Positions 1-7,052 of a stretch of DNA of 57,706 nucleotides are shown piece after piece (the first letter of the stretch is position 1; every line of letters begins with the position of its first letter). This DNA is from Planctomycetota bacterium (GTDB taxonomy: Bacteria; Planctomycetota; Phycisphaerae; Phycisphaerales; Phycisphaeraceae). Below the pieces are notes generated by a model. That model saw only the letters and a program-made list of their open reading frames with translations, did not search any database and was not told the DNA's origin. A program made the translations under genes and the position numbers. The stretch lies in NCBI GenBank assembly GCA_024279275.1, contig JAJRRS010000007.1, positions 1-57,706 of the forward strand, read 5' to 3'.

Positions 1-167
1 CATGAGCCTCTCCTGTATTCAAGGAAAGGCCCGATGGTCGCAGCAAGTTCAAGTTGATGCAGGTCATCTTCTCTTGCAGATCATTCGCTTGGCAACACTT
101 ATACGAAATCACGGCTCAAACGTTGGGACAGTAGTGATGTGTGATTTATGATGTGGGGAGGGGAACG

Positions 168-190
168 GGTCGCTTGCGACCAGGCTAAGC
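168..190 (+). repeat. GGCTAAAC-family hairpin, copy 1
   Basis: GGTCGC-TT-GCGACC stem followed by A and GGCTAAGC. Three other copies in this window (6925, 20253, 34211) are a GC-rich perfect hairpin followed directly by GCTAAAC. Confidence 0.55.
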
Positions 191-252
191 GGGGGAGGGA
201 GTGTGGGGGATACCCGCCCCTTCGGGGACTCAGGGACGGCGTTGAGGGGAAG

Positions 253-274
253 GGCGCTAAACCGCAAGCGTTGT
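253..274 (+). repeat. GGCGCTAAACCGCAAGCG repeat, copy 1
   Basis: The 18 bases GGCGCTAAACCGCAAGCG are repeated exactly at 39991-40008. CGCT and AGCG can pair around the AAACCGCA loop. Dispersed intergenic repeat of unknown role. Confidence 0.6.
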
Positions 275-484
275 GTGGACGCAATATGTGAAGGGGTTGG
301 GTGTGGTGTTATTGGTTACTTATTCGAGATTTGAGATTTTTCTTTTTCATTCCAGACGCTCCAGGTTTTGGCGCGGGGTGGCCGGGGAATGGGGATGTGT
401 GCCGGGTTGCGCATGATACCTGAGACGTGAATATTATATCCCGCCACTTGTGATGTCTGCAAGTTTGTTTTTCTTGTTGTGATT

Positions 485-502
485 GCGAAGCCGCAAGCGG
501 CT
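485..502. repeat. GCGAAGCCGCAAGCGGCT hairpin, copy 1
   Basis: AGCCGC-AA-GCGGCT is a perfect 6-bp stem. The same 18-base phrase recurs at 5813-5830 and 20174-20191. Here it lies 9 bases downstream of the minus-strand nitrite reductase stop codon, so it could act in transcription termination, although there is no clear T-run. Confidence 0.6.
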
Positions 503-510
503 GGGAGGTG

Positions 511-2148
511 TTATGCGGGGAGCATGGTGGCGTTTTGTGCTTCGGTGGGATCGGTGATTAGTGTTTGGAGGTATTCGGGTTCGCTTCGGGTGGTCCAGGA
601 TTGGAAGGTTTCGTCTTCGTCGATGCGTTCTGACTTGAAGGTATCGATGAGGTTTTTGATGGCGAGGTGGATGAGGTCGCCGGGGATTTTTTTGGCGATG
701 AGTTCGTTGAATTTTGGGTCGATGCCGAGGCCTGCGCCTAGGAGGACTTTGAAGCCGTCGACTTTGAGTGGTTTGCCGTTGGCGTCTTTTTTATCTTTGA
801 GTACGACGGGTATGCCTGTGAGTCCGATGTCTGCGATCTGGTATTGGGCGCAGGCGTTGGGGCAGCCGGTGAAGCTGATGAAGAGGGGGAAGTCGATGTC
901 GACGTTTTGTTCGAGCCATTGGAGGACCCGGCCTGCGCGTGCTTTTGTCTCGACGACGGCGAGGTTGCAGAACTCGCTGCCGGTGCAGGAGATGAGGCTT
1001 GTGCGCAGGGAGTGTGCGACGGGTGGTAGGCCGAGGCCGGTGAGGTCTTTTTGGAGGGCGGGGACGTTGGCCTCTGGGATATCCAGGAGGATGACGTTTT
1101 GCTTGCTGGTGGTGCGGATGCGTTTGTCGTCGGTGGCGTATTTTTCTGAGAGGTTGGCGATGTCGGCCATATTTTTCGCGGTCCAGCGACCCCGTCCGAT
1201 GGGGATGCCGACGTAGAAGTTGCCGTCTTTTTGTTTGCCGATGCCGAGGTGGTCGGAGTGGATGGCGGGTGGGTGCAGGAGTGTGTCGTCGTGTTCGAGA
1301 GTGTAGCCGAGGGAGTTTTCGATCTGGTCGCGCATCCATGCCCAGCCTTTGTCTGCGACGAGGAACTTGAGTCGTGCGCGGGTACGTTTTTCGCGGTAGC
1401 CGTGGTCACGGAAGACTTCGGCGATGGCGTGGCAGACATCAACGACCTGGTCGGGTTTGATGAAGGCGCGGAGGGGTTGGGCGTAGTGTGGAGTGGAGGA
1501 GAGTCCGCCGCCGACGAGCAGGCCGTAGCCTGTGTCGCCGTTTGGGCGTTTGACGCCGTAGAGTCCGATGTCGTTGATTTGTGGTTGGTGGCAGTGCAGG
1601 GGGCATCCGCCGATGGCGGTCTTGAACTTGCGTGGTAGGTTGGAGAACTCTTTGCCTGAATCGATGAAGTGTGTGTCGATGTCGCGGGCGTGTTGTGAGG
1701 AGTCGAGTATTTCGTCATCGAGTACGCCTGCGAGTGGGCAGCCGATGACGTTGCGTGGTACGTCGCCGCAGGCGAACTGGCTGGTCATGCCGATGTCCCA
1801 GAGCTTTTGGAAGATGGGCTTGAGGTCGGCGGTGGTGAGCCAGTGTAGCTGGATGGTTTGTCGAGTGGTGATGTCGGCGAAGCCTCGGCCGTATTGGTGG
1901 GTGAGGTCGGCGATGGTTTTGAGTTGTCGTGGAGATAGTTGTCCGCCTGGGATGCGGATGCGTATCATGAAGTGGCCGGTGTTTGGTTTTTGGCGGTAGA
2001 CGCCGAACCACTTGAATCGTTGAGCGGCGTCGTCTTCTGGGATGGCGTCGTAGTCGCCGACTTCGGAGTAGCGTATGAGGTCTTTGAGGACGTCGAAGCC
2101 GTCTTTGGCTTTTTTGAGTTCTTCTGCTTTGTTGATGCGTGGTGCCAT
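511..2148 (-). CDS. Siroheme [4Fe-4S] nitrite/sulfite reductase, ferredoxin-type
   Basis: 545 aa. Assimilatory reductase using six electrons to convert nitrite to ammonium (or sulfite to sulfide) at a siroheme coupled to a 4Fe-4S cluster. The cluster/siroheme ligands are visible as Cys388-x5-Cys394 (SCTGSEFC) and Cys429-x3-Cys433 (TGCPNAC). The two ferredoxin-like half domains are present: RIRIPGG and TTRQTIQLHW in the N-terminal half, and GGCPLHCHQPQINDIGLYG at about 180-198. Length and layout fit the NirA/ferredoxin-sulfite reductase family; nitrite reductase is the better guess, but the two are hard to separate by eye. No nitrate reductase or transporter gene lies beside it; the neighbour on the right is a divergently read ugd gene. 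Confidence 0.88.
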   Translation of the reverse strand: MAPRINKAEELKKAKDGFDVLKDLIRYSEVGDYDAIPEDDAAQRFKWFGVYRQKPNTGHFMIRIRIPGGQLSPRQLKTIADLTHQYGRGFADITTRQTIQLHWLTTADLKPIFQKLWDIGMTSQFACGDVPRNVIGCPLAGVLDDEILDSSQHARDIDTHFIDSGKEFSNLPRKFKTAIGGCPLHCHQPQINDIGLYGVKRPNGDTGYGLLVGGGLSSTPHYAQPLRAFIKPDQVVDVCHAIAEVFRDHGYREKRTRARLKFLVADKGWAWMRDQIENSLGYTLEHDDTLLHPPAIHSDHLGIGKQKDGNFYVGIPIGRGRWTAKNMADIANLSEKYATDDKRIRTTSKQNVILLDIPEANVPALQKDLTGLGLPPVAHSLRTSLISCTGSEFCNLAVVETKARAGRVLQWLEQNVDIDFPLFISFTGCPNACAQYQIADIGLTGIPVVLKDKKDANGKPLKVDGFKVLLGAGLGIDPKFNELIAKKIPGDLIHLAIKNLIDTFKSERIDEDETFQSWTTRSEPEYLQTLITDPTEAQNATMLPA

Positions 2149-2432
2149 GGTTCGGTTATCGGTTGTAGGGTATCGGGTATCGGGTATGGTCCCGTGTGTC
2201 TGGGTGGGACACTATAGTGACCGTGTGGTGAGTGGACCACTTTATAAGGGTGAAATGTGGCGCGTGTCGGCGTGGGGGCTGGTTTTATGCGGACGGAGTG
2301 GGTTGGCTGTGGGCGGCGGGTCGTGGGGGCTTTGGGTATACTGGCCCGGGGTTTTGGACGATAATCAGTGTTCCGGGCGTGTATTGTGGTATTTAGACAT
2401 TATTTATCAGCGTACGAGAAGGTGGAATTACG

Positions 2433-3812
2433 ATGCGTATCACGATGGTCGGGACGGGTTATGTCGGGCTGGTGACGGGGACGTGCCTGGCGAACACGGG
2501 GAACGATGTGACGTGCCTGGATATTGATCAGGGGAAGATCGACAAGTTGAACAACGGGATCAGCCCGATTTATGAGCCGGGCTTGGATGAGTTGATCCAG
2601 CGCAACGCTGCGGCGGGGCGTTTATCTTTTACGACGGACAAGGTGAAGGCGTATCAGTCAGCGGAGATAGTTTTTATCTGTGTGGGTACGCCGAGCGATG
2701 AGCGTGGGCACGCGGATTTGAGGTATGTTTTGGCGGCGTCTGCTGACATCGGTAAGGCGATCGAGGCTGGGCCGGGGGCGACGGGCGGGGGCGATGGCGA
2801 ACGTCGTGCGAAGATCGTGGTGGTGAAGTCGACGGTGCCTGTGGGGACGAATCAGAAGGTTAGTGCTGCGATTTCGGCGAGCACGAGCAAGACTTTTTAC
2901 ATGGCGTCGAACCCGGAGTTTCTTAAAGAGGGTGCGGCGATCAATGACTTTAACAAGCCGGACCGGGTGGTGATCGGTGTGAGTGACAAGGGGACGGGGG
3001 ATCGGTTGCGTGATCTTTACGAGCCATTTGTTCGGCAGGGCAACCCGATTTTTGTGATGGATATTCCGTCTGCGGAGATGGTGAAGTATGCGTCGAATGC
3101 GATGCTGGCGACGAAGATTTCGTTTATCAACGAGATCGCGAACCTGTGCGAGTCGTATGGGGCTGATATTGATGAGGTCCGCCGGGGGATGTGCTCGGAC
3201 AAGCGGATTGGTAATCAGTTTTTGTATCCGGGGTTAGGGTATGGGGGGTCGTGTTTTCCTAAGGATGTGCTTGCGTGTATCTCGATGGGGGAGCTTAGCA
3301 ATACGCCTGCCCGGCTTTTGGAAGCGGTGCATGAGGTGAATCAGCGTCAGCGCGATGCGTTCATGGCGAAGATCGACAAGCATTTTGGTGGTGGTGCGGG
3401 GCTGTCAGGTAAGAAGATAGGTGTGTGGGGGATCGCGTTTAAGCCGGGGACGGACGATGTGCGTGAAGCGCCGTCTATTACGCTGATGGAATATCTGCTG
3501 GAGCGTGGTGCGGCGGTGGTTGCTTACGACCCGGTGGCGGAGCAGACGTGCCGAGAGGTCATGGCGGACAAGATTAGTTATGCGAAGGATGCGGTGGGTG
3601 CATTGGCGGGCGTGGATGCGTTGGTGGTTTGCACGGACTGGGATGAGTTTAAGTATCCGGACTTCGAGGCGGCGAAGGCAGCGATGAAGTCTGCGGTGAT
3701 TTTTGATGGGCGTAATCTTTATCGTCCCGAACAGATGCGCGAGATGGGGTTTATTTATCATTCGGTTGGGCGTCGGCCGGTTGTGGGGGAGGCGGTTGAG
3801 CAGGGGGGGTAG
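2433..3812 (+). CDS. ugd: UDP-glucose 6-dehydrogenase
   Basis: 459 aa, cytoplasmic. Oxidises UDP-glucose twice with NAD to UDP-glucuronate for polysaccharide synthesis. N-terminal Rossmann fold with GTGYVG at residues 7-12, Lys218/Asn222 in the central helix, catalytic Cys274 in GYGGSCFPKD, and the C-terminal UDP-binding domain with KPGTDDVREAPS. Start ATG follows GAGAAGGTGG. A Gly-rich stretch at about residues 112-124 (EAGPGATGGGDGE) sits where most homologues are short and is encoded by a GGGGGC-rich run, matching expansions in other genes of this window. Followed by a strong terminator at 3853-3880, so it is probably monocistronic. Confidence 0.96.
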   Translation: MRITMVGTGYVGLVTGTCLANTGNDVTCLDIDQGKIDKLNNGISPIYEPGLDELIQRNAAAGRLSFTTDKVKAYQSAEIVFICVGTPSDERGHADLRYVLAASADIGKAIEAGPGATGGGDGERRAKIVVVKSTVPVGTNQKVSAAISASTSKTFYMASNPEFLKEGAAINDFNKPDRVVIGVSDKGTGDRLRDLYEPFVRQGNPIFVMDIPSAEMVKYASNAMLATKISFINEIANLCESYGADIDEVRRGMCSDKRIGNQFLYPGLGYGGSCFPKDVLACISMGELSNTPARLLEAVHEVNQRQRDAFMAKIDKHFGGGAGLSGKKIGVWGIAFKPGTDDVREAPSITLMEYLLERGAAVVAYDPVAEQTCREVMADKISYAKDAVGALAGVDALVVCTDWDEFKYPDFEAAKAAMKSAVIFDGRNLYRPEQMREMGFIYHSVGRRPVVGEAVEQGG

Positions 3813-3852
3813 TGCGGAAGCGGGCAGTAAAATCAACATGGAATTAACCTTG

Positions 3853-3880
3853 CCTCCCGGATTTATTCGGGAGGTTTTTT
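3853..3880 (+). terminator. Rho-independent terminator after ugd
   Basis: Stem CCTCCCG / CGGGAGG with an 8-base loop, followed by TTTTTT. It lies 41 bases after the ugd stop codon and upstream of the ankyrin gene. Confidence 0.9.
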
Positions 3881-3954
3881 GTGGGTATTTCTTGTGCTTG
3901 GAGCATAGGCGGTGGAGAATGGTCTTGAGACAGTATTCAACACGGGAGTGTCCT

Positions 3955-5055
3955 ATGCGCTTGATTCAAGCACCTGCGACTTCATTACTATTAATCGTGA
4001 TCTGCTGTGCGTCTATGGCATATGCCCAAGATGATGAGGGGCCAAAGACGCTATCTCAGCAAGCGGTTGATGCGGTCTACGAGATATGGGCGTTAGATCA
4101 GCCTTATGTCATGGAAGAATCGCACTCCGACCTGGATTACGTTCTGGAGAGTCGAGAGGAGTATTCAGAGATCGCACGAACGCTGGACGATCTCATCAAG
4201 CGTAACCCTGATGCGCCACTGGATCAGGTGAGTAAAGTTGCCCATATTCGTGACTTGGCAAGACTGGCAGCAGAAGTCATGGATCAGGTGGCGCGAGGTG
4301 ACTCTGGTCGATTCCGGAGAAGCAATCAATATGTGAAGCCTTTGGGGCGAGCTATCAATAAACGTGTGCGTCAGTTGGAAGGCGAGTCGTATGGTTCGGA
4401 CGCTCATCGTGAACTCCTGTTGAACGAATACGGCTATGACATCGGGCCTCCAATGGTTGGTGATGGTCTGTCATATCACTGGGCGGCGAGGTTGGGAGCT
4501 GTCGATCAGGTTAAGGCGATGCTTGATGCCGGGACAGAGCCTGATGCGCCTGATGACGGGGGCAGAACAGCGATGTTCTTTGCATGCAAGGAGGGGCATT
4601 TGGAAGTCGTTCGGCTTCTCGTAGAAAGTGGGGCGGACGTCAACCATGCAATCGGCAATGGTACGACGCCATTATATGTGGCTTCTATCTGGGGTCATAT
4701 AGAAATTGTTGAGCTGTTGATGGACAACGGGGCCGACATCCAACAAGAGGATAAGTTCGGGCGGACGGCGCTAAGTTTTGCCGCTACTTATGGTCGATGG
4801 TCGACTGTCAAGACACTGATCGAACACGGCGCCGATGTGAATGCGAATGTCCATGATAGTGGTATGACGCCTCTTAGCTGCGCGGCTGCCCGGGGGCACA
4901 CGGGGGTTGTCAGGCTTCTGCTTGAACACGGAGCAGACGCAAGCATCCTTGATGAGGAAGGGCAGATCCCAAGTAAAATTGCCAAGGAGGCGGGTTATCT
5001 GGAGATTGCCGCGTTCATTGAAAACTACAAGGCAACTCCGGCCGAGTCTCCATAA
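3955..5055 (+). CDS. Secreted or periplasmic ankyrin-repeat protein
   Basis: 366 aa. Signal peptide at residues 1-24 (hydrophobic LLLIVICCASMAYA, cleavage probably after AYA). Residues 25-165 are a helical region I do not recognise. Residues 171-355 hold about five to six ankyrin repeats with typical GRTAL.FA, GH.EVVRLLVESGADVN and TPL..A spacing. Ankyrin repeats usually bind other proteins; the partner is not evident. The frame is open upstream to 3703, but ATG 3955 has GGGAG eight bases before it and starts exactly at the signal peptide, and the ugd terminator lies in the upstream extension, so 3955 is preferred. Confidence 0.88.
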   Translation: MRLIQAPATSLLLIVICCASMAYAQDDEGPKTLSQQAVDAVYEIWALDQPYVMEESHSDLDYVLESREEYSEIARTLDDLIKRNPDAPLDQVSKVAHIRDLARLAAEVMDQVARGDSGRFRRSNQYVKPLGRAINKRVRQLEGESYGSDAHRELLLNEYGYDIGPPMVGDGLSYHWAARLGAVDQVKAMLDAGTEPDAPDDGGRTAMFFACKEGHLEVVRLLVESGADVNHAIGNGTTPLYVASIWGHIEIVELLMDNGADIQQEDKFGRTALSFAATYGRWSTVKTLIEHGADVNANVHDSGMTPLSCAAARGHTGVVRLLLEHGADASILDEEGQIPSKIAKEAGYLEIAAFIENYKATPAESP

Positions 5056-5221
5056 TGTAGTTTGTCAAAGGGTTGTTCGGTAGGGGGAGCGTTTTGAGGT
5101 TTTGTGAAAGACGGGTCGGGTGTTGAGTTGTGCCGGTGCCGTGAGTAGGTAGGGTTCTGGTGGCGGATCATCGTGTGTATGTCACTGCGTCTGAATAGGG
5201 TTTGTAGCAAGGAGAGTTCTC

Positions 5222-5728
5222 GTGATTAAGAACAGCATCGCAATAGCCGTCATCCTTTGTGTTTTTAGTGTTTGCCAGGCGGGCGAGTTGGGGGTGGGTG
5301 TGGCCAAGGTTGATATGCGTGAACTTGAGCCGTTGTTGTTGGAGGTGGCGTTTGCGAAGCCGGAGAACCAGCGACTTGGAGACTGGTATGCCGAGCTTCA
5401 GGAGCAGGAGCGTGCGATGCGTTCGGGTGAGGTGGATATCGAGGAGGCGGCCCGCAGTTTTGTATTTGATCGGATAGACAACGAGCGTGCGGTTGAGGAT
5501 CTCGCCAGGGGCGAGCTGATCGTTTTGATCGAGGACATGTTTGGCGATCGGTACCGACTCGTGGTTAATGATGGCTATGGTGGCGGTATTCTTTATACGG
5601 AGGTAGCGATTCCCGATATCACGCCGAACATCAAGCAACGCCTGTTGACGGATCGCATGGCCCGTCAGGCGCAGCCGGAGGATTCGTCGGCGCAGGACAC
5701 GCGGCTGAAGGATGTGCCGGTGGAATGA
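5222..5728 (+). CDS. Small secreted protein of unknown function
   Basis: 168 aa, GTG start with AAGGAGAG seven bases upstream. Signal peptide at residues 1-20 (SIAIAVILCVFSVCQAG). The mature part is acidic and helical in its first half and has a Gly/Tyr turn (NDGYGGGILYTEV) before a charged, probably disordered tail. I do not recognise a family. It follows the ankyrin gene by 166 bases on the same strand and could be cotranscribed. Confidence 0.72.
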   Translation: MIKNSIAIAVILCVFSVCQAGELGVGVAKVDMRELEPLLLEVAFAKPENQRLGDWYAELQEQERAMRSGEVDIEEAARSFVFDRIDNERAVEDLARGELIVLIEDMFGDRYRLVVNDGYGGGILYTEVAIPDITPNIKQRLLTDRMARQAQPEDSSAQDTRLKDVPVE

Positions 5729-5810
5729 GTTGGGGGTGGTGTAATTTCTGGATGATTATTCTATGTGGGCACCTGTCATAATATTTATACACAAAGCGTT
5801 TGTCAGGATT

Positions 5811-5830
5811 CGCGAAGCCGCAAGCGGCTT
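5811..5830. repeat. GCGAAGCCGCAAGCGGCT hairpin, copy 2
   Basis: CGCGAAGCCGCAAGCGGCTT, identical over 20 bases to 20172-20191. It lies between the small secreted protein and the EEP gene. Confidence 0.7.
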
Positions 5831-5864
5831 GTTTGCAGTGTGAGATTAGATTGTTGGATTGGCC

Positions 5865-6839
5865 ATGCGGTTGAAGACAAGAAAAGCACGGGTGCGGCTT
5901 GTGGTGCGGGTGGTGGTAGGCGTTGTGGTGTTTGTGCTTGCGTGGTACGGGGTGGGGCGGGCGACGAGTCCGTGGCGTGTGGTGCGTGTGATGGATGGGG
6001 GTGTTGGATTCGAGGGGGCCTCGGATACGTCGTTAGATGCGGATGGGTTGCTGCGGGTTGTGACGTACAACATCGCGCATGGTCGGGGGACGGGGGATTC
6101 TAATTGGACGGATTCGGATACACGGGGGCAGCGGCTGCGCGATATTGCGGGGTTGTTGCGTGAGATGGATGCGGATGTGGTGGTGTTGAATGAGGTGGAT
6201 TTTTGTAGTGTGTGGAGCGGGCACGAGAATCAGGCGGCGTTGATTGCGGCGGAGGCGGGGTATCGTTACCGGGTTGAGTTAAGCAACATTGATATGTCGG
6301 TGCCATTTGCGAGCTATCGATTTGGGAACGTGATATTGAGTCGGCATCCGATCCGTGGGGCTGAGGTGATTGGGTTGCCGGGGTACTCGTGGTGGGAGAC
6401 GCTGCTTGGGGGGAAGAAGCGTGCGGTGGTTTGCGAGATTGAGTTGGCGGGGGGTGAGTTTATTCAGGTGGTGGGGGTGCACTTTGATACGCGAGGGGAT
6501 GAAGATATCCGTGTCCGGTCGGCCCGGGCGGTGATAGAAGCGATTTCGGGATCGGATTTGCCGACGGTGATTGCGGGGGATCTGAATTCTACGCTGACGG
6601 GTTTGCCGAGGGCGCAGGTTGATTCGCAAGGGTGGACGGGGGTGGATGTGTTTGTAGAAGAGGGCGGGTTTGTTGGGAGGGTTTATGGTTCTGAGATTGC
6701 GAAGACGTTTCCGTCGTGGGAGCCGAACCGCACGATCGATTGGGTGTTGGTGGGTTTTGAGATGGATTTGATCCGGGTGGAGGTTGGTGATTCGGATTTG
6801 TCGGATCATTTGCCGGTGGTTGCTGATGTTGTGAGGTAG
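5865..6839 (+). CDS. Membrane-anchored endonuclease/exonuclease/phosphatase family protein
   Basis: 324 aa. N-terminal basic stretch and one hydrophobic segment (about residues 10-28) anchor the protein or act as a signal. The rest is an EEP fold (DNase I / sphingomyelinase-like): VTYNIAHGRG at the start of the fold, metal-binding Glu in VVVLNEVD, GVHFDT, GDLNS and the C-terminal SDHLPVVAD with the catalytic Asp-His. Substrate cannot be told from sequence; secreted members act on nucleic acids, phosphoinositides or sphingolipids. A TTG codon at 5859 is an alternative start two codons upstream; neither has a strong ribosome-binding site. Confidence 0.85.
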   Translation: MRLKTRKARVRLVVRVVVGVVVFVLAWYGVGRATSPWRVVRVMDGGVGFEGASDTSLDADGLLRVVTYNIAHGRGTGDSNWTDSDTRGQRLRDIAGLLREMDADVVVLNEVDFCSVWSGHENQAALIAAEAGYRYRVELSNIDMSVPFASYRFGNVILSRHPIRGAEVIGLPGYSWWETLLGGKKRAVVCEIELAGGEFIQVVGVHFDTRGDEDIRVRSARAVIEAISGSDLPTVIAGDLNSTLTGLPRAQVDSQGWTGVDVFVEEGGFVGRVYGSEIAKTFPSWEPNRTIDWVLVGFEMDLIRVEVGDSDLSDHLPVVADVVR

Positions 6840-6924
6840 TGGGTTGGTAGTGGGTGATGGTTGCGGGGCTGTCCGATAAGAAGTGGGGCGTGAAAGGGAG
6901 GGGTGGATGGATGATATGGGCGTG

Positions 6925-6949
6925 CGTCGCGTGGCCGCGACGGCTAAAC
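6925..6949 (+). repeat. GGCTAAAC-family hairpin, copy 2
   Basis: CGTCGCG / CGCGACG stem with a TGGC loop, then GCTAAAC. Identical over 25 bases to 20253-20277. Confidence 0.75.
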
Positions 6950-7052
6950 AATGTATAGGGGTGATGGGGCGGTTTGTTGTTTTTAGACTTGTCATGGGTG
7001 GGTGTATTGCGGAAGATAGACGCGAAATTCTTATGTGCCCGGGAGCGTGTTG

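Larger units (their letters stand above)
1..510. other. Intergenic region with two palindromic repeats
   Basis: No convincing gene. It holds a hairpin of the GGCTAAAC family (168-190: stem GGTCGC/GCGACC followed by GGCTAAGC), a GC-rich hairpin around 213-231, and the motif GGCGCTAAACCGCAAGCG at 253-270 that recurs at 39991-40008. A short phrase GATTTATGAT at 143-152 also recurs near 39950 and 50517. The right end carries the hairpin at 485-502 just beyond the stop of the nitrite reductase gene. The small minus-strand reading frame at 99-284 has repeat-like, low-complexity sequence and is not taken as a gene. Confidence 0.6.

Noticed and set aside
479-1216. 245-codon open frame on the plus strand
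   Set aside because: Lies opposite the conserved nitrite reductase, which carries all cluster ligands; the plus-strand product is Ser/Arg-rich with no motif.
3703-3954. Upstream extension of the ankyrin gene into ugd
   Set aside because: The extension crosses the ugd stop and its terminator; ATG 3955 starts at a clear signal peptide with a ribosome-binding site.
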